From Moorena sp. SIO3H5 (GTDB lineage Bacteria > Cyanobacteriota > Cyanobacteriia > Cyanobacteriales > Coleofasciculaceae), in NCBI RefSeq assembly GCF_010692395.1, contig NZ_JAAHHS010000034.1, positions 1 through 41,128 of the forward strand: a stretch of 41,128 nt of DNA. The letters are read 5' to 3'. Positions 23,613 to 32,763 of the stretch are shown here, piece by piece (within the stretch, counting starts at the first letter, position 1; every line of letters begins with the position of its first letter). The notes beneath the pieces were generated by a model. That model did no database searches and had not been told where the DNA came from. It was given only the letters and a program-made list of their open reading frames with translations. The position numbers and the translations under genes are program-made.

Positions 23613-26600
23613 TTATTCCCAACCTTGCAATTGATTCATCCAAGCTGTAATCTGATCACGGCGAGTTTCAAAGGTAGCGGCAATCCAGATAAAGCCAATT
23701 CCCACAAACAGCGCTACTACCCATTTAGAAAATGGATAATCAACGCTAAAAATAAGTAGTTGGTAGATCGCATTAATTAAAAATGTTCCAGTCCCGACAT
23801 AAAGAAATGCTCTTACTTTCATCGCCAATCCAGCAAAAATTAGCACTACACTAATTACCCCAGTTAATAACCCAAGCCATTGAGCAGTCCAAAAGGAAAC
23901 CAAACAAATCATACTAGTCCCGATTAACCGGAGATTGTGACGTATTTGTTTTTGGGGGGGTTGGCTTAGATAGGGATCGACTTGGGCAATATAGAGTAAG
24001 GATAAACTCAAGGGGAGAACATACCAAAGAGCAGCAGTTAAGTGTAGTTGTCCAAACCAACGGAGCAACATCCAGTCAATTACTACTACACTGATAAAGG
24101 TAAACCGAATTTGCTGATTAACAATAGCAAGAATAATATAGAAAGCTGCGATAATCAGCAAACTAGCAAAATTACCGCTATAGGGATTTTCGCCAATGGC
24201 AATCAGGGGGATTAAAAAAGCAGCAATTTGCCAAGGACGTTTCGACCAACCCCAATTTTCCCAAGGTAGGAAATACAAAAAGTAAGCGACTAAGGATGCG
24301 ATCGCACCTTTCCAAGGCACTAATGGTCCCGATAACAGATGCGCCACAGGGGTATTTATCCAATACAGCCGCATCCCCCATGCTTCAGCAAAACCTAAAT
24401 AAACCCAGATTTCTCCAAGCAGGCGATTGGACTGATTCCGTCCTTGAGAAATAGCATAGATAACTAAAAATGCGCCAGTACTAAATCCCAGCATCATAGC
24501 GGATTCAATCGGCTCAGTTGTTGCTGCTATCAACAAACAACTACTCCATACCCAATGGAGATGGGAAATAACCTTTAGTTCTTTGGGGGTAAAATGTAGA
24601 TATCTTTTCAGCCAAGGAGACAATACCCGATAGGCGTACATAATACTAGTGCCAAGCACTGCCATTATAATCAATCCATCCCCTTTTGCTCCTCCTCCTA
24701 ATTGGGATAATTGATAGAACAACAGTTGATAGGCAGAAACCGATATCCCAAATAGAGCAAGGTAAATTAGAGGTTTAAATTCTGCACGGCGACGCCCTAC
24801 CCCAATGGCAATTATTGCTAGGGCAAAAGACAATAAACCTGTCCAATTGGTAAAGGTTCCCCAACTTAAGAGCGGTCCTAAGCTACCGTATAGCAGGGGA
24901 ATAATATGCCAGCTACTAGGTATTTTGTCGAGATTAGATCGGCGTCGCCACCAATCTCCTAACAATTGAGCAATTAGTCCTAATATTATATTGGCAATGG
25001 CTAAATTGATCAGTGAATGCTCAAATAAGCCCAGCGCTTCTGTTAAGCCCAGCGTTTCTGTAGTTAACAGTTCCACACTCCAACCAATCCCATAAATAGC
25101 CCAGTTGGATGGATAAGGAAAACTGCGATAGGCGATCGCTCCTAAGGTCACTGCATTTACAATGAGCATAAACCATGTTGGTGACCCAAACCCAATGTAG
25201 ACTATCAGAGAATAACAAGTCAGCAGAATTAGCTGAAAAATAAACAGTGCGATCGCCCACCCATCCATTGCTTGTGCATACAGTTTTGGGAGGGTTAAAG
25301 GTTGTTCACCTTTGGCGTTACCTTCGGGTAGGTTGGCTTGTTGATTTGAAGTTTTTAATTGTGATTGGTTATCCTGTATCTTGCTAACACGAAGTAACCA
25401 GCTTCGCGATAACCATAATGTGAAAATAGCGATCGCTCCCACAACAAACCAATCTTGTCCAGACAGTTGGGGAAACCCAAAGATGCCATCCCAAAGCAGG
25501 AATCCGACTAAGCTGATGCCGCATCCTACGGTAATTGCTGCTGATGTTAATTGCTTTAAATAGCGGGTATTAACCAACATCAGTGCTGTAGCGGATGCTA
25601 AACTGATTAACCTAATTCCTGGTATTCCTAGGATCAGCAATTGGGATAGGATTACAGCAACTACACTCAACCGGATCACAAACTTGTCTTGAGGGGGTTG
25701 CCAACTGCGATAACCACGTGATATCCCAGTCAGAGATAATGGAGTGATTAGCCACAACAGACCCCATGCTCTCTGGTAACTATCTGGGTTAACGTCGTAG
25801 GCACTATAGTTGACACACAATAATACATAACTCAGACCAGCTAAACTTAAACCCAAGTGCCAAGCACTCTCTCGCCAGATCTTGACATAGTCAGAAGTAG
25901 CGGGAATCTTTAAACTTAAGCTCCATTCTGCTACCATCAGGGCTAATAAAATTGCTGAAAAGCCGCCGAAATGTAGGTTGGGAAAGAGATAGTTAATGGC
26001 ACTGATAACGGTTGCGATCGCAGTACTGTGGGTTAGGTAGACCCTTAAGCGCAGATGATGCTTAATCCCTAACCTATCCCGTCGCTGAGTCACAATCCCT
26101 AAAGTGATAGCAGAATTAATACCATTAATCGTGAGTAACAGGGGATTGGAAAAACACAGAGTAGTCAGATTAACTCCTATTCCTAGAGCAATGACTTCTG
26201 CAAATTCTGCCAGATCATGTTTTTTGCGCTGATATAACCAATCTGCTAACCCAACAATTAAAACCAGATAAGGAAACAGTACTAAACTCAACAATACATA
26301 GGGAGTTTCTTGGGAATCGGTTAACCTAGTCGCTGTTTCCAGTAGCCAGCTTTGTATTGATGGCGGAATCAATCGCCATGAAAGCCAAACCATCTGTAAG
26401 CCAATGGCTAACATGGCGGCTAAATCGGAACGTCGCCAAAATTTTAGTAAACGATTTACAAATAACCACACCCCTAGCCCACTGACAATCATGGCTTGCC
26501 AAGGAAACTCAGCTGCTACAGAAACTAGCCAACCGACCACCAGCAAGCTACCCCCTAACCAAGTCATAGGGAGACGGGGAGACGGGGAGACCGGGAGAGA

Positions 26601-27701
26601 TGGTGCCTGAGGCTTTTGGTATAGCCAGTAGAGAAACCAACCACACATCCCGATAGCTAACCCCAGTTGTTCAATATCGACACCTATGACAAAAATGGCT
26701 CTAAATAGCAGGATGCCGATGCCATAAACTAAGATGGGGAAGCCAGCAACATCAAAAATAAACGCTGAATTTTTCTTTCTGGATTCTATATATAAGGTAG
26801 CGATGATGCTACCGATACCCAAATAGACTGCTCCTATGGGAAATCCTGGGATACCCCAAGCCCAATTTAGGTAACTCAGACCTAAATAATTAATAATGGG
26901 TAAGGGGGATGATTGTCGTTGTCGTAATCGTAAAAATCCTTTACCATAGCCGCGACCTAAGAGTATCGAACTTAGTACTATGGCACTTAGTACCACTGTC
27001 GCCACCGCTACCACTAGCCAATTTAAAGGATGACGCCACAAGCCAAAGCCATCCATTGCCCAAAAATTGACTGGGATCAGCAACAGAGTGACAACTCGCA
27101 AGGTTTGGGCTGTTAACGGTAAATTCCCTTGTTTGGTTGTCCAAGCACTAATCCCCCAAAAGCTCAAGGTATAGGCCAGCAATACTCCATACTGTCCAGC
27201 AGCTGGGAAATTGTCCCATTGACTAGCAGCCAGTACCCCAGAGGATACCACCACCATAAACATACCCAGGAATAGCAACCAGCGGACACTGAATTCTGCT
27301 TGAAGGGATTGCCACATTTGTGCAATCCCGTTGGCTTTGTTCGGTTTGGGTGTCTCCGGTGCAAAGTCATTATTAGCTAAAGGTGACACTAGTTGAGGTG
27401 CTGGTTTCGCGACTGATAAAGCAGAAACCTTTGGAGTTACACTAGGTTCTGGTAAAGCACAGGTGAGATGTTCTCGACACAACCGTTTAACAAAGGTTTC
27501 CTGGAGCAAACCCAAACGTAACCAAGCATCTAATCCCTCTAAAAGGGCGGGATGGGAAGCTTTAGTTTTAAATATGATGTCGATGCTAGTCTCAGAGAGT
27601 AAACCTAGCTCTTGCCATAAGGCTAAAGCTTCCAACAGTTTAGACTGAGAAGTATTGGTTTTGAGGGCAATAGTGATAGGACCCTGCCGTGGCGATGACA
27701 T
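23613..27701 (-). CDS. Giant multispanning membrane protein of unknown function
   Basis: I use the ATG at 27701 (1362 residues); a TTG two codons upstream is possible. The N-terminus (about 1-90) is soluble, with two copies of a helix motif (LLEALALWQELGLLSE and LLEGLDAWLRLGLLQE). From about residue 140 to the end there are dozens of hydrophobic helices with few loops, with no transporter or enzyme motif that I recognise. Large polytopic proteins like this occur in many filamentous cyanobacteria. Two loops look like expanded repeats: SLPVSPSPRLP, from an 8-bp tandem unit, and NLPEGNAKGEQPLTLP, from an intergenic-type repeat. The frame stays open throughout, so the gene is probably functional. 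A short hairpin overlaps its leader. Role unknown. Confidence 0.85.
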   Translation of the reverse strand: MSSPRQGPITIALKTNTSQSKLLEALALWQELGLLSETSIDIIFKTKASHPALLEGLDAWLRLGLLQETFVKRLCREHLTCALPEPSVTPKVSALSVAKPAPQLVSPLANNDFAPETPKPNKANGIAQMWQSLQAEFSVRWLLFLGMFMVVVSSGVLAASQWDNFPAAGQYGVLLAYTLSFWGISAWTTKQGNLPLTAQTLRVVTLLLIPVNFWAMDGFGLWRHPLNWLVVAVATVVLSAIVLSSILLGRGYGKGFLRLRQRQSSPLPIINYLGLSYLNWAWGIPGFPIGAVYLGIGSIIATLYIESRKKNSAFIFDVAGFPILVYGIGILLFRAIFVIGVDIEQLGLAIGMCGWFLYWLYQKPQAPSLPVSPSPRLPMTWLGGSLLVVGWLVSVAAEFPWQAMIVSGLGVWLFVNRLLKFWRRSDLAAMLAIGLQMVWLSWRLIPPSIQSWLLETATRLTDSQETPYVLLSLVLFPYLVLIVGLADWLYQRKKHDLAEFAEVIALGIGVNLTTLCFSNPLLLTINGINSAITLGIVTQRRDRLGIKHHLRLRVYLTHSTAIATVISAINYLFPNLHFGGFSAILLALMVAEWSLSLKIPATSDYVKIWRESAWHLGLSLAGLSYVLLCVNYSAYDVNPDSYQRAWGLLWLITPLSLTGISRGYRSWQPPQDKFVIRLSVVAVILSQLLILGIPGIRLISLASATALMLVNTRYLKQLTSAAITVGCGISLVGFLLWDGIFGFPQLSGQDWFVVGAIAIFTLWLSRSWLLRVSKIQDNQSQLKTSNQQANLPEGNAKGEQPLTLPKLYAQAMDGWAIALFIFQLILLTCYSLIVYIGFGSPTWFMLIVNAVTLGAIAYRSFPYPSNWAIYGIGWSVELLTTETLGLTEALGLFEHSLINLAIANIILGLIAQLLGDWWRRRSNLDKIPSSWHIIPLLYGSLGPLLSWGTFTNWTGLLSFALAIIAIGVGRRRAEFKPLIYLALFGISVSAYQLLFYQLSQLGGGAKGDGLIIMAVLGTSIMYAYRVLSPWLKRYLHFTPKELKVISHLHWVWSSCLLIAATTEPIESAMMLGFSTGAFLVIYAISQGRNQSNRLLGEIWVYLGFAEAWGMRLYWINTPVAHLLSGPLVPWKGAIASLVAYFLYFLPWENWGWSKRPWQIAAFLIPLIAIGENPYSGNFASLLIIAAFYIILAIVNQQIRFTFISVVVIDWMLLRWFGQLHLTAALWYVLPLSLSLLYIAQVDPYLSQPPQKQIRHNLRLIGTSMICLVSFWTAQWLGLLTGVISVVLIFAGLAMKVRAFLYVGTGTFLINAIYQLLIFSVDYPFSKWVVALFVGIGFIWIAATFETRRDQITAWMNQLQGWE
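25284..25350 (-). repeat. In-frame copy of an intergenic-type repeat in the giant membrane gene
   Basis: On the minus strand the region reads ctacccgaaggtaacgcc followed by aaaggtgaacaacc, giving NLPEGNAKGEQP. The second half resembles the intergenic repeat at about 16574-16590 (caaaggcgaacaacct). It lies in a predicted loop between membrane helices. Confidence 0.5.
26570..26600 (+). repeat. In-frame 8-bp tandem repeat (ggggagac)
   Basis: About three and a half units of ggggagac lie within the membrane protein gene and encode the loop SLPVSPSPRLP on the minus strand. The surrounding frame is kept. Confidence 0.7.
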
Positions 27702-27708
27702 AGGCAAT

Positions 27709-27728
27709 ATTCCTAGTTAATTAGGAAT
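27709..27728. promoter_or_regulatory. Small hairpin in the leader of the membrane protein gene
   Basis: The arms attccta and taggaat pair over 7 bp around a 6-base loop, 8 bp upstream of the ATG at 27701. On the minus strand the arm nearer the start contains taggaat, close to where a ribosome site would be, so it might affect initiation. It may be chance. Confidence 0.3.
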
Positions 27729-27982
27729 GCAAGGGGGGCTGATTTAGGATACAGATACTTACTATTGTCCACTAAAAAGCGGGAACCTTGCTAGATACCA
27801 CATTCCACCCCGTCAACTGTCACAATAGAATCTTTTGGTTGGCAGCTATGACCCTATTCAGCCTTGATGATCAGCACTATTGCACTTCTTGATCAATAGT
27901 CATTAGCATAATGCTTCCTCATTGATTATTGCGATTACCCTATACTATTTACTTATATGTAAATAATTGTAAATGCTGCTCA

Positions 27983-29281
27983 ATGGCTCAACCCCTCAAC
28001 CTTGTAACCTTACGGAAATTGCTCAATAAATTATTATCTTTTATCCCAGCATTAAGACGGGAGATTTGGATTCTGGCAACCGGTCGATTGTTATTGCATA
28101 TCGGTCAAGGGTTTACTTTAGTTTATGCCTCGATTTTTTTTGTTAATCAGATTGGTTTATCCGCCACCCAAGTTGGAATTGCTCTAGGAAGTGCTTCAAT
28201 TTCTGGAGTATTAGGACGCTTGATATCAGGGACTTTGGCTGATTCCAAGTTTTGGGGACGCAAGAAAACTTTGCTACTCTCGGCAGCCGTTTCTGCTCTA
28301 GCAAGCCTTTGTTTAGCGTTTACCTATAATTTTCCAACTCTGGTTATTGCTAACTTACTGATGGGTTTAGGGATTGGTCTATATTGGCCGCCTACTGAGG
28401 CAGTGGTCACGGATCTAACCACTCCTGTTCAGCGTAATGAAGCCTTTTCAGTGACTCGTTTAGCTGATAGCTTAGGACTAGGATTGGGAGTTATTGGGGC
28501 AGGGCAGTTAATTGCCACTTCTGGGAATTACCGTACTTTATTTGTGCTAAAAAGTATTTTTTATGTGATTTTCTTCGTTGTCATTTATTTAGCGATCGCA
28601 GAAACAAATAATGCTCAAGAGGTGCCTCAATCCCCTACCCAATCCTGGAAACAAGCACTAAGCGATCGCTTTTTGATGATTTGGTTACTAGGGAATACTC
28701 TCTTCACCACCTATGATGCTCAACTCAATAGCATTATGCCCCTCTATTTTGCCAATTTTGTGCCAGGAGGAGGAACAGAAACCGGATTAGCTCCAGAAAC
28801 GATTAGTCTTATTTTCTTCTGGCATGTCGCCTTTAGTGCCATTTTCCAATTACCTGTTGCCCGCTTTCTCAACCATTTTCAACGCACCAATGTTCTGATG
28901 GTTTCTTTACTTCTGTGGTCTGGAGGATTTGTGTTAGTGTGGCTCACAGGAGTTGTTTCTAAGCTAGCAGTTATTCCAGCACTTTGTGCTTTATTACTAT
29001 TAGCCTTGGCTAAGGTAATTTATCTCCCTTCTGCCTCTTCTTTGGTGGGGGATTTAGCTCCACAATCGTTGCGAGGAGTTTACTTTTCCCTTGAATCTCA
29101 GTGTTGGGCAGTAGGTTACTTGATTGGACCGTCTTTAGGAGGTTGGGCATTAGACCAATCTCCAGAATTTACCAGTGGTTTTTGGTTAGTGATTGCTAGC
29201 AGTGTGGGCTTAGGCCTTGGGATTTTGTCCTATCTGGGTAAGAAGAGTCATGACGTGATAGGTGTTAGGCCTCAGGCTTGA
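27983..29281 (+). CDS. MFS transporter
   Basis: I choose the ATG at 27983 (432 residues, MAQPLNLVTLRKLL). A TTG at 27929 would add 18 non-family residues. There are about twelve membrane helices in two halves, with the loop 2-3 motif GRLISGTLADSKFWGRKKTLL (about 75-95) typical of the major facilitator superfamily. A long cytosolic loop sits mid-protein (about 205-235, NNAQEVPQSPTQSWKQALSD). The substrate is unknown; this resembles drug/sugar exporter types by general layout only. The last residues (GVRPQA) run into a palindromic repeat (gcctca-ggct-tgaggc). It is divergent from the giant membrane protein gene, with a 281-bp gap. Confidence 0.88.
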   Translation: MAQPLNLVTLRKLLNKLLSFIPALRREIWILATGRLLLHIGQGFTLVYASIFFVNQIGLSATQVGIALGSASISGVLGRLISGTLADSKFWGRKKTLLLSAAVSALASLCLAFTYNFPTLVIANLLMGLGIGLYWPPTEAVVTDLTTPVQRNEAFSVTRLADSLGLGLGVIGAGQLIATSGNYRTLFVLKSIFYVIFFVVIYLAIAETNNAQEVPQSPTQSWKQALSDRFLMIWLLGNTLFTTYDAQLNSIMPLYFANFVPGGGTETGLAPETISLIFFWHVAFSAIFQLPVARFLNHFQRTNVLMVSLLLWSGGFVLVWLTGVVSKLAVIPALCALLLLALAKVIYLPSASSLVGDLAPQSLRGVYFSLESQCWAVGYLIGPSLGGWALDQSPEFTSGFWLVIASSVGLGLGILSYLGKKSHDVIGVRPQA

Positions 29282-29635
29282 GGCTAATGGTGTTAAGTTT
29301 TATGTAGCATAATTGAGTGTTAAAGCATCATAATTAGGTGTTAAAGCATCAAAAAAGTTAAATTATGCTTTATTAATAAAGTTTAAAACTTTAATAGTGA
29401 AGCATTAAGCATCATAATATAGCTTGTTGAGGATTAGGCTTTATGTCCTAAAACCCGACACCTAACACCTAACACCTAACACTTAACACCTATAATCTTT
29501 ATTTTCCACTCAAGAGCTAAGGTTTTCTGGCTTTATAATTGGAGGATAGCCAAAAGTACATGCTTTGATTGTGGCAAAGCATCTACCTTTGGAAGGAGTG
29601 TTGTTGTCTTCCCTGTTGAGAGAGTTGAACCCACC
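29282..29635. other. AT-rich intergenic region upstream of nblS
   Basis: No gene is seen. It contains the loosely repeated motifs gtgttaaagcatcataatta and aagcatcat, and the five-unit heptamer tract at 29458-29492. The nblS promoter should lie here. Confidence 0.6.
29458..29492 (+). repeat. Heptamer tandem repeat (acaccta), 5 units
   Basis: Three acaccta units, one acactta and one more acaccta in exact phase, in the gap upstream of nblS. Confidence 0.85.
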
Positions 29636-31645
29636 TTGCTAGCTTTGCTAAAAACCCTTATCGACATTATCAGGCGTTGGTGGTCGGAGTTTACCCTCCA
29701 GACCAAGCTAATGGCAGCAGCAACTCTGGTTGTCTCATTGCTCATGAGTGGCTTGACCTTCTGGGCGGTGAATACGATTCAGCAGGATGCTAGGATGAAC
29801 GATACTCGCTTTGGTCGTGATCTCGGTCTCTTGCTGGCTGCCAACGTTGAACCTCATGTTGCGGCAAATAATTTCGACGAACTAGCTCGCTTGTCCAGCC
29901 GCTTCTACAGTAGTACCTCCAGTGTGCGTTACATTCTCTATGCTGACGAGGATGGGGAAATAATCTTTGGTATTCCTTTCTCCGCAGCAGAAGTAAAGAA
30001 TTCTTTAACCATTAAGCGTCGGATTGAGCTACCCGAAGGCTACGCCAAAAACTCTGATGAGCCCATGGCACGGCAGCACCTGACTCCTGATGGTCAAGTC
30101 ACTGATGTGTTTGTTCCCCTAATTGACGAAAACAAATACTTGGGGGTTTTGGCTGTCGGGATTAACCCTAACCCTACGGTGGTGGTTTCCTCCAATTTAA
30201 CCAGAGATGTGACTATTGCTGTGTTTATCTCGATCTGGGTGATGGTGATTTTAGGTGCAGTGGGCAACGCCTTGAATATCACTAAGCCCATTAAAGAACT
30301 ACTAGTAGGGGTGAGAAATATTGCTGCTGGTAATTTCAAGCAGCGGATTGAGATGCCTTCGGGAGTAGAACTGAGGGAATTGGTGTCTAGCTTCAATGAC
30401 ATGGCAGAGCGTTTAGAACGCTATGAAGAGCAAAATATTGAAGAACTTACCGCAGAAAAAGCTAAGTTAGAGACTCTAGTTTCCACAATTGCCGATGGTG
30501 CTGTACTGATTGATACTAATTTTCAGGTAATGTTAGTCAACCCGACAGCACGGCGGATTTTTGGCTGGGAGGAGGAAGACATTATCGGTAAAAATGTCTT
30601 ATACCATTTGCCTGATGTGGTTGCAATGGAACTAACACGACCGCTTTATCAAATGGCTACAGCGGAGAAAGCGACAGAAACAGAACGGGAATCCCGCGAA
30701 GGTGAAGAGTTTCGTATTACTCTTAGCAAACCGGTCTCTCGCACAGTTCGGATTCTGCTAAGTAAGGTACTCAACCAATACCGGGAAAATATTAACGGAA
30801 TTGCTATCACTGTTCAGGATATCACCCGTGAGGTGGAGCTTAATCAAGCAAAAAGCAATTTCATCAGCAATGTTTCCCACGAACTCAGAACACCTCTATT
30901 TAACATTAAATCATTTATCGAAACCCTCCACGACTACGGGGAAGAACTTAGTGAAGCTGAGCGCAAGGAATTTCTTGACACGGCTAATCGGGAAACTGAC
31001 CGACTAACCCGTCTAGTTAACGATGTCCTAGATTTATCACGGCTGGAATCTTGTCGAATTTATCAACTTGAACCCTTTGACATTGTTCGACCTATAGAGC
31101 AAACCCTGCGCACTTATCAGCTCAACGCTCGTGACCAAACTATTGAACTGGCTCAGGAGATTCAACCAGATTTACCACCAGTTATGGGTCACTACGATTT
31201 GTTGCTCCAAGTCTTGGCTAATTTAGTGGGCAACTCCTTGAAATTCACTCAGCCTGGTGGACGAGTGGTAATTCGTGCTTATCAATTAGAACCAGAACTT
31301 AATCACCAAGAAGGAAAAGGCAGGGTGCGAATTGAAATCTCTGATACGGGAATTGGCATTGCTCCAGAAGACCAAAAGGCGATTTTTGACCGATTTTTCC
31401 GGGTAGAAAACCGAGTTCATACCCTGGAAGGGACGGGATTGGGGCTTTCAATTGTCAGAAACATTATCGAAAGACATCATAGCCGAGTAAACTTAGTTAG
31501 TGAAGTGGGAGTTGGGACAACATTCTGGTTTGATTTAGAGGTGCTTGAAGAAACAAAAATTACAGTTAAACAACAGTTAGAAGTAGACACCTCACATACA
31601 ATACCAACCGACTCAGCCGCTACTAGTAATCTGTCAATTTCGTAG
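29636..31645 (+). CDS. nblS: Sensor histidine kinase NblS (Hik33/DspA type)
   Basis: The 669-residue kinase has two membrane helices (about 25-45 and 190-212) flanking an extracytosolic sensor region, then HAMP (about 213-265), PAS (about 280-390, TIADGAVLIDTNFQVMLVNPTARRIFGW), HisKA with phospho-acceptor H415 in NVSHELRTPLFNIKSFIETL, and an ATPase domain (NSLKFT, DTGIGI, GTGLGLSIV). The H-box run is characteristic of NblS/Hik33, the conserved cyanobacterial kinase that controls high-light, nutrient and phycobilisome-degradation responses. No ATG or GTG lies in frame near the N-terminus, so a TTG start (29636) is used; a second TTG is 9 bp later. Its response regulator is not in the window. 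Confidence 0.93.
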   Translation: MLALLKTLIDIIRRWWSEFTLQTKLMAAATLVVSLLMSGLTFWAVNTIQQDARMNDTRFGRDLGLLLAANVEPHVAANNFDELARLSSRFYSSTSSVRYILYADEDGEIIFGIPFSAAEVKNSLTIKRRIELPEGYAKNSDEPMARQHLTPDGQVTDVFVPLIDENKYLGVLAVGINPNPTVVVSSNLTRDVTIAVFISIWVMVILGAVGNALNITKPIKELLVGVRNIAAGNFKQRIEMPSGVELRELVSSFNDMAERLERYEEQNIEELTAEKAKLETLVSTIADGAVLIDTNFQVMLVNPTARRIFGWEEEDIIGKNVLYHLPDVVAMELTRPLYQMATAEKATETERESREGEEFRITLSKPVSRTVRILLSKVLNQYRENINGIAITVQDITREVELNQAKSNFISNVSHELRTPLFNIKSFIETLHDYGEELSEAERKEFLDTANRETDRLTRLVNDVLDLSRLESCRIYQLEPFDIVRPIEQTLRTYQLNARDQTIELAQEIQPDLPPVMGHYDLLLQVLANLVGNSLKFTQPGGRVVIRAYQLEPELNHQEGKGRVRIEISDTGIGIAPEDQKAIFDRFFRVENRVHTLEGTGLGLSIVRNIIERHHSRVNLVSEVGVGTTFWFDLEVLEETKITVKQQLEVDTSHTIPTDSAATSNLSIS

Positions 31646-31714
31646 CGCCTAATACTATAATGTTTAGTCGATTCAATTTTGACGGAGTACTAGTTAAATT
31701 AAACTTAGTTTCAT

Positions 31715-32086
31715 TTAACTATTTGCCATCAGGGCTAGGAAAAAGCTAGCAGCGATTAATACCAATAGACCTAGTAAGGCTGGGTTTCTTTGACACCAGA
31801 GCCTGAGGGATTCGAGTAAGCCACGCTGGGGATTATAAATCTGGTCAGGCTCTGAGGTACTTTCGGAACTATCCTCGTAAAGGGTACACTCCTTAGCATA
31901 GGGACGTTGGGGAAAGGTACAGGTATCATCAGCATGATAGGTACAGGTTTCACACAAGGGGGTATGTCCTGTGGTTTGGTGTAAGGTAATCCCCGGATGA
32001 CCATAGGCTTTCAGGATTGCTCCACAATGGGGACAGGTAATTACCTTGCTATTGATAGGTTGATGGCATTTGGGACAATTGGTCAT
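31715..32086 (-). CDS. Zinc-ribbon protein with C-terminal membrane anchor
   Basis: The 123-residue protein begins MTNCPKCHQPINSKVITCPHCGAILKAYGHPG, a two-knuckle CPxC...CPxCG zinc ribbon. A second cysteine cluster follows, CETCTYHADDTCTFPQRPYAKECTLY (about 44-69). The C-terminal 20 residues (ALLGLLVLIAASFFLALMA) form one membrane helix, so the ribbons face the cytosol or lumen depending on tail-anchor topology. It resembles small cyanobacterial hypothetical proteins of this layout. No enzymatic motif is seen, and its function is unknown. It converges with nblS (69-bp gap) and is divergent from the hydrolase-like gene. Confidence 0.8.
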   Translation of the reverse strand: MTNCPKCHQPINSKVITCPHCGAILKAYGHPGITLHQTTGHTPLCETCTYHADDTCTFPQRPYAKECTLYEDSSESTSEPDQIYNPQRGLLESLRLWCQRNPALLGLLVLIAASFFLALMANS

Positions 32087-32089
32087 GAG

Positions 32090-32117
32090 TCATTAGTCAT
32101 TTCTCAATAGTCATTTC
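32090..32117 (+). repeat. Heptamer tandem repeat (tcattag/tcatttc), 4 units
   Basis: The units tcattag, tcatttc, tcaatag and tcatttc are in exact phase just upstream of the zinc-ribbon gene start. The core matches the tract at 21334-21382. Confidence 0.8.
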
Positions 32118-32179
32118 TTAATCTTAACTGTCTTGCACATCCAGCTGATTTCCCTTCTTTGCCTCTTTAGCGTTTAATC

Positions 32180-32728
32180 ATGTCCCCGTACTTAATTATC
32201 TGCCCCGGTATCCATGAGCCCCAACTGACTCAGGATTTTTTAGCAAGCTTGGAGCTATCAAGTCCCTGGACTGAGAAAGTCTTAATTTTTCCAGCTCAAG
32301 ACTACCCAGCTTACTCAGCTATTCATATTTTAGAGTTCTTGCAACGTCACATTGGTTTGGTGAAAACTCCCATAGTCTTGATCAGCTTCAGTGCTGGGGT
32401 CGTGGGTGCGATCGCAGCAGCTTGGGGTTGGCAGCTACTGGGTGGAAACATCCAAGCATTGATCGCTATTGATGGCTGGGGTGTGCCTCTGTATGGCAAT
32501 TTTCCCATCCACCGGATTAGTCACGATTATTTTACCCACTGGAGTTCAGCCCTATTGGGGGCAGGGGAAGACAGTTTCTATGCTTCACCACCAATAGGCC
32601 ATTTGGACTTGTGGCGATCCCCTGGTCAGTGCCAAGGCTGGTGGGTTCAGGTGCCTAGAGGTGAGCAACCCTCACAACGAACTTATATCACTGCGGCTGA
32701 GTTTATGATCCAGTTATTAGCTAGATAG
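32180..32728 (+). CDS. Alpha/beta-hydrolase-like conserved protein
   Basis: The 182-residue protein reads MSPYLIICPGIHEPQLTQDFL, with a nucleophile-elbow-like segment IVLISFSAGVVGAIAA (FSAG instead of the common GxSxG). It continues ALIAIDGWGVPLYGNFPIHRISHDYFTH and ends with a conserved-looking GHLDLW. The strand-Ser-helix layout fits a small alpha/beta-hydrolase fold, and His/Asp partners could be in HDYFTHWSS and GHLDLW, but I cannot assign a triad with confidence. Similar proteins are found in cyanobacteria as hypotheticals. The methyltransferase gene follows after 35 bp on the same strand, so they may be co-transcribed. Confidence 0.7.
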   Translation: MSPYLIICPGIHEPQLTQDFLASLELSSPWTEKVLIFPAQDYPAYSAIHILEFLQRHIGLVKTPIVLISFSAGVVGAIAAAWGWQLLGGNIQALIAIDGWGVPLYGNFPIHRISHDYFTHWSSALLGAGEDSFYASPPIGHLDLWRSPGQCQGWWVQVPRGEQPSQRTYITAAEFMIQLLAR

Positions 32729-32763
32729 TAGAATTTGGTTGAGTATCACCAGGTTGAACTATT

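Noticed and set aside
30036..30065. LPEGYAKNSDEP in NblS considered as a repeat-derived insert
   Set aside because: The DNA only loosely resembles the intergenic repeat, and the region is part of the normal sensor domain.
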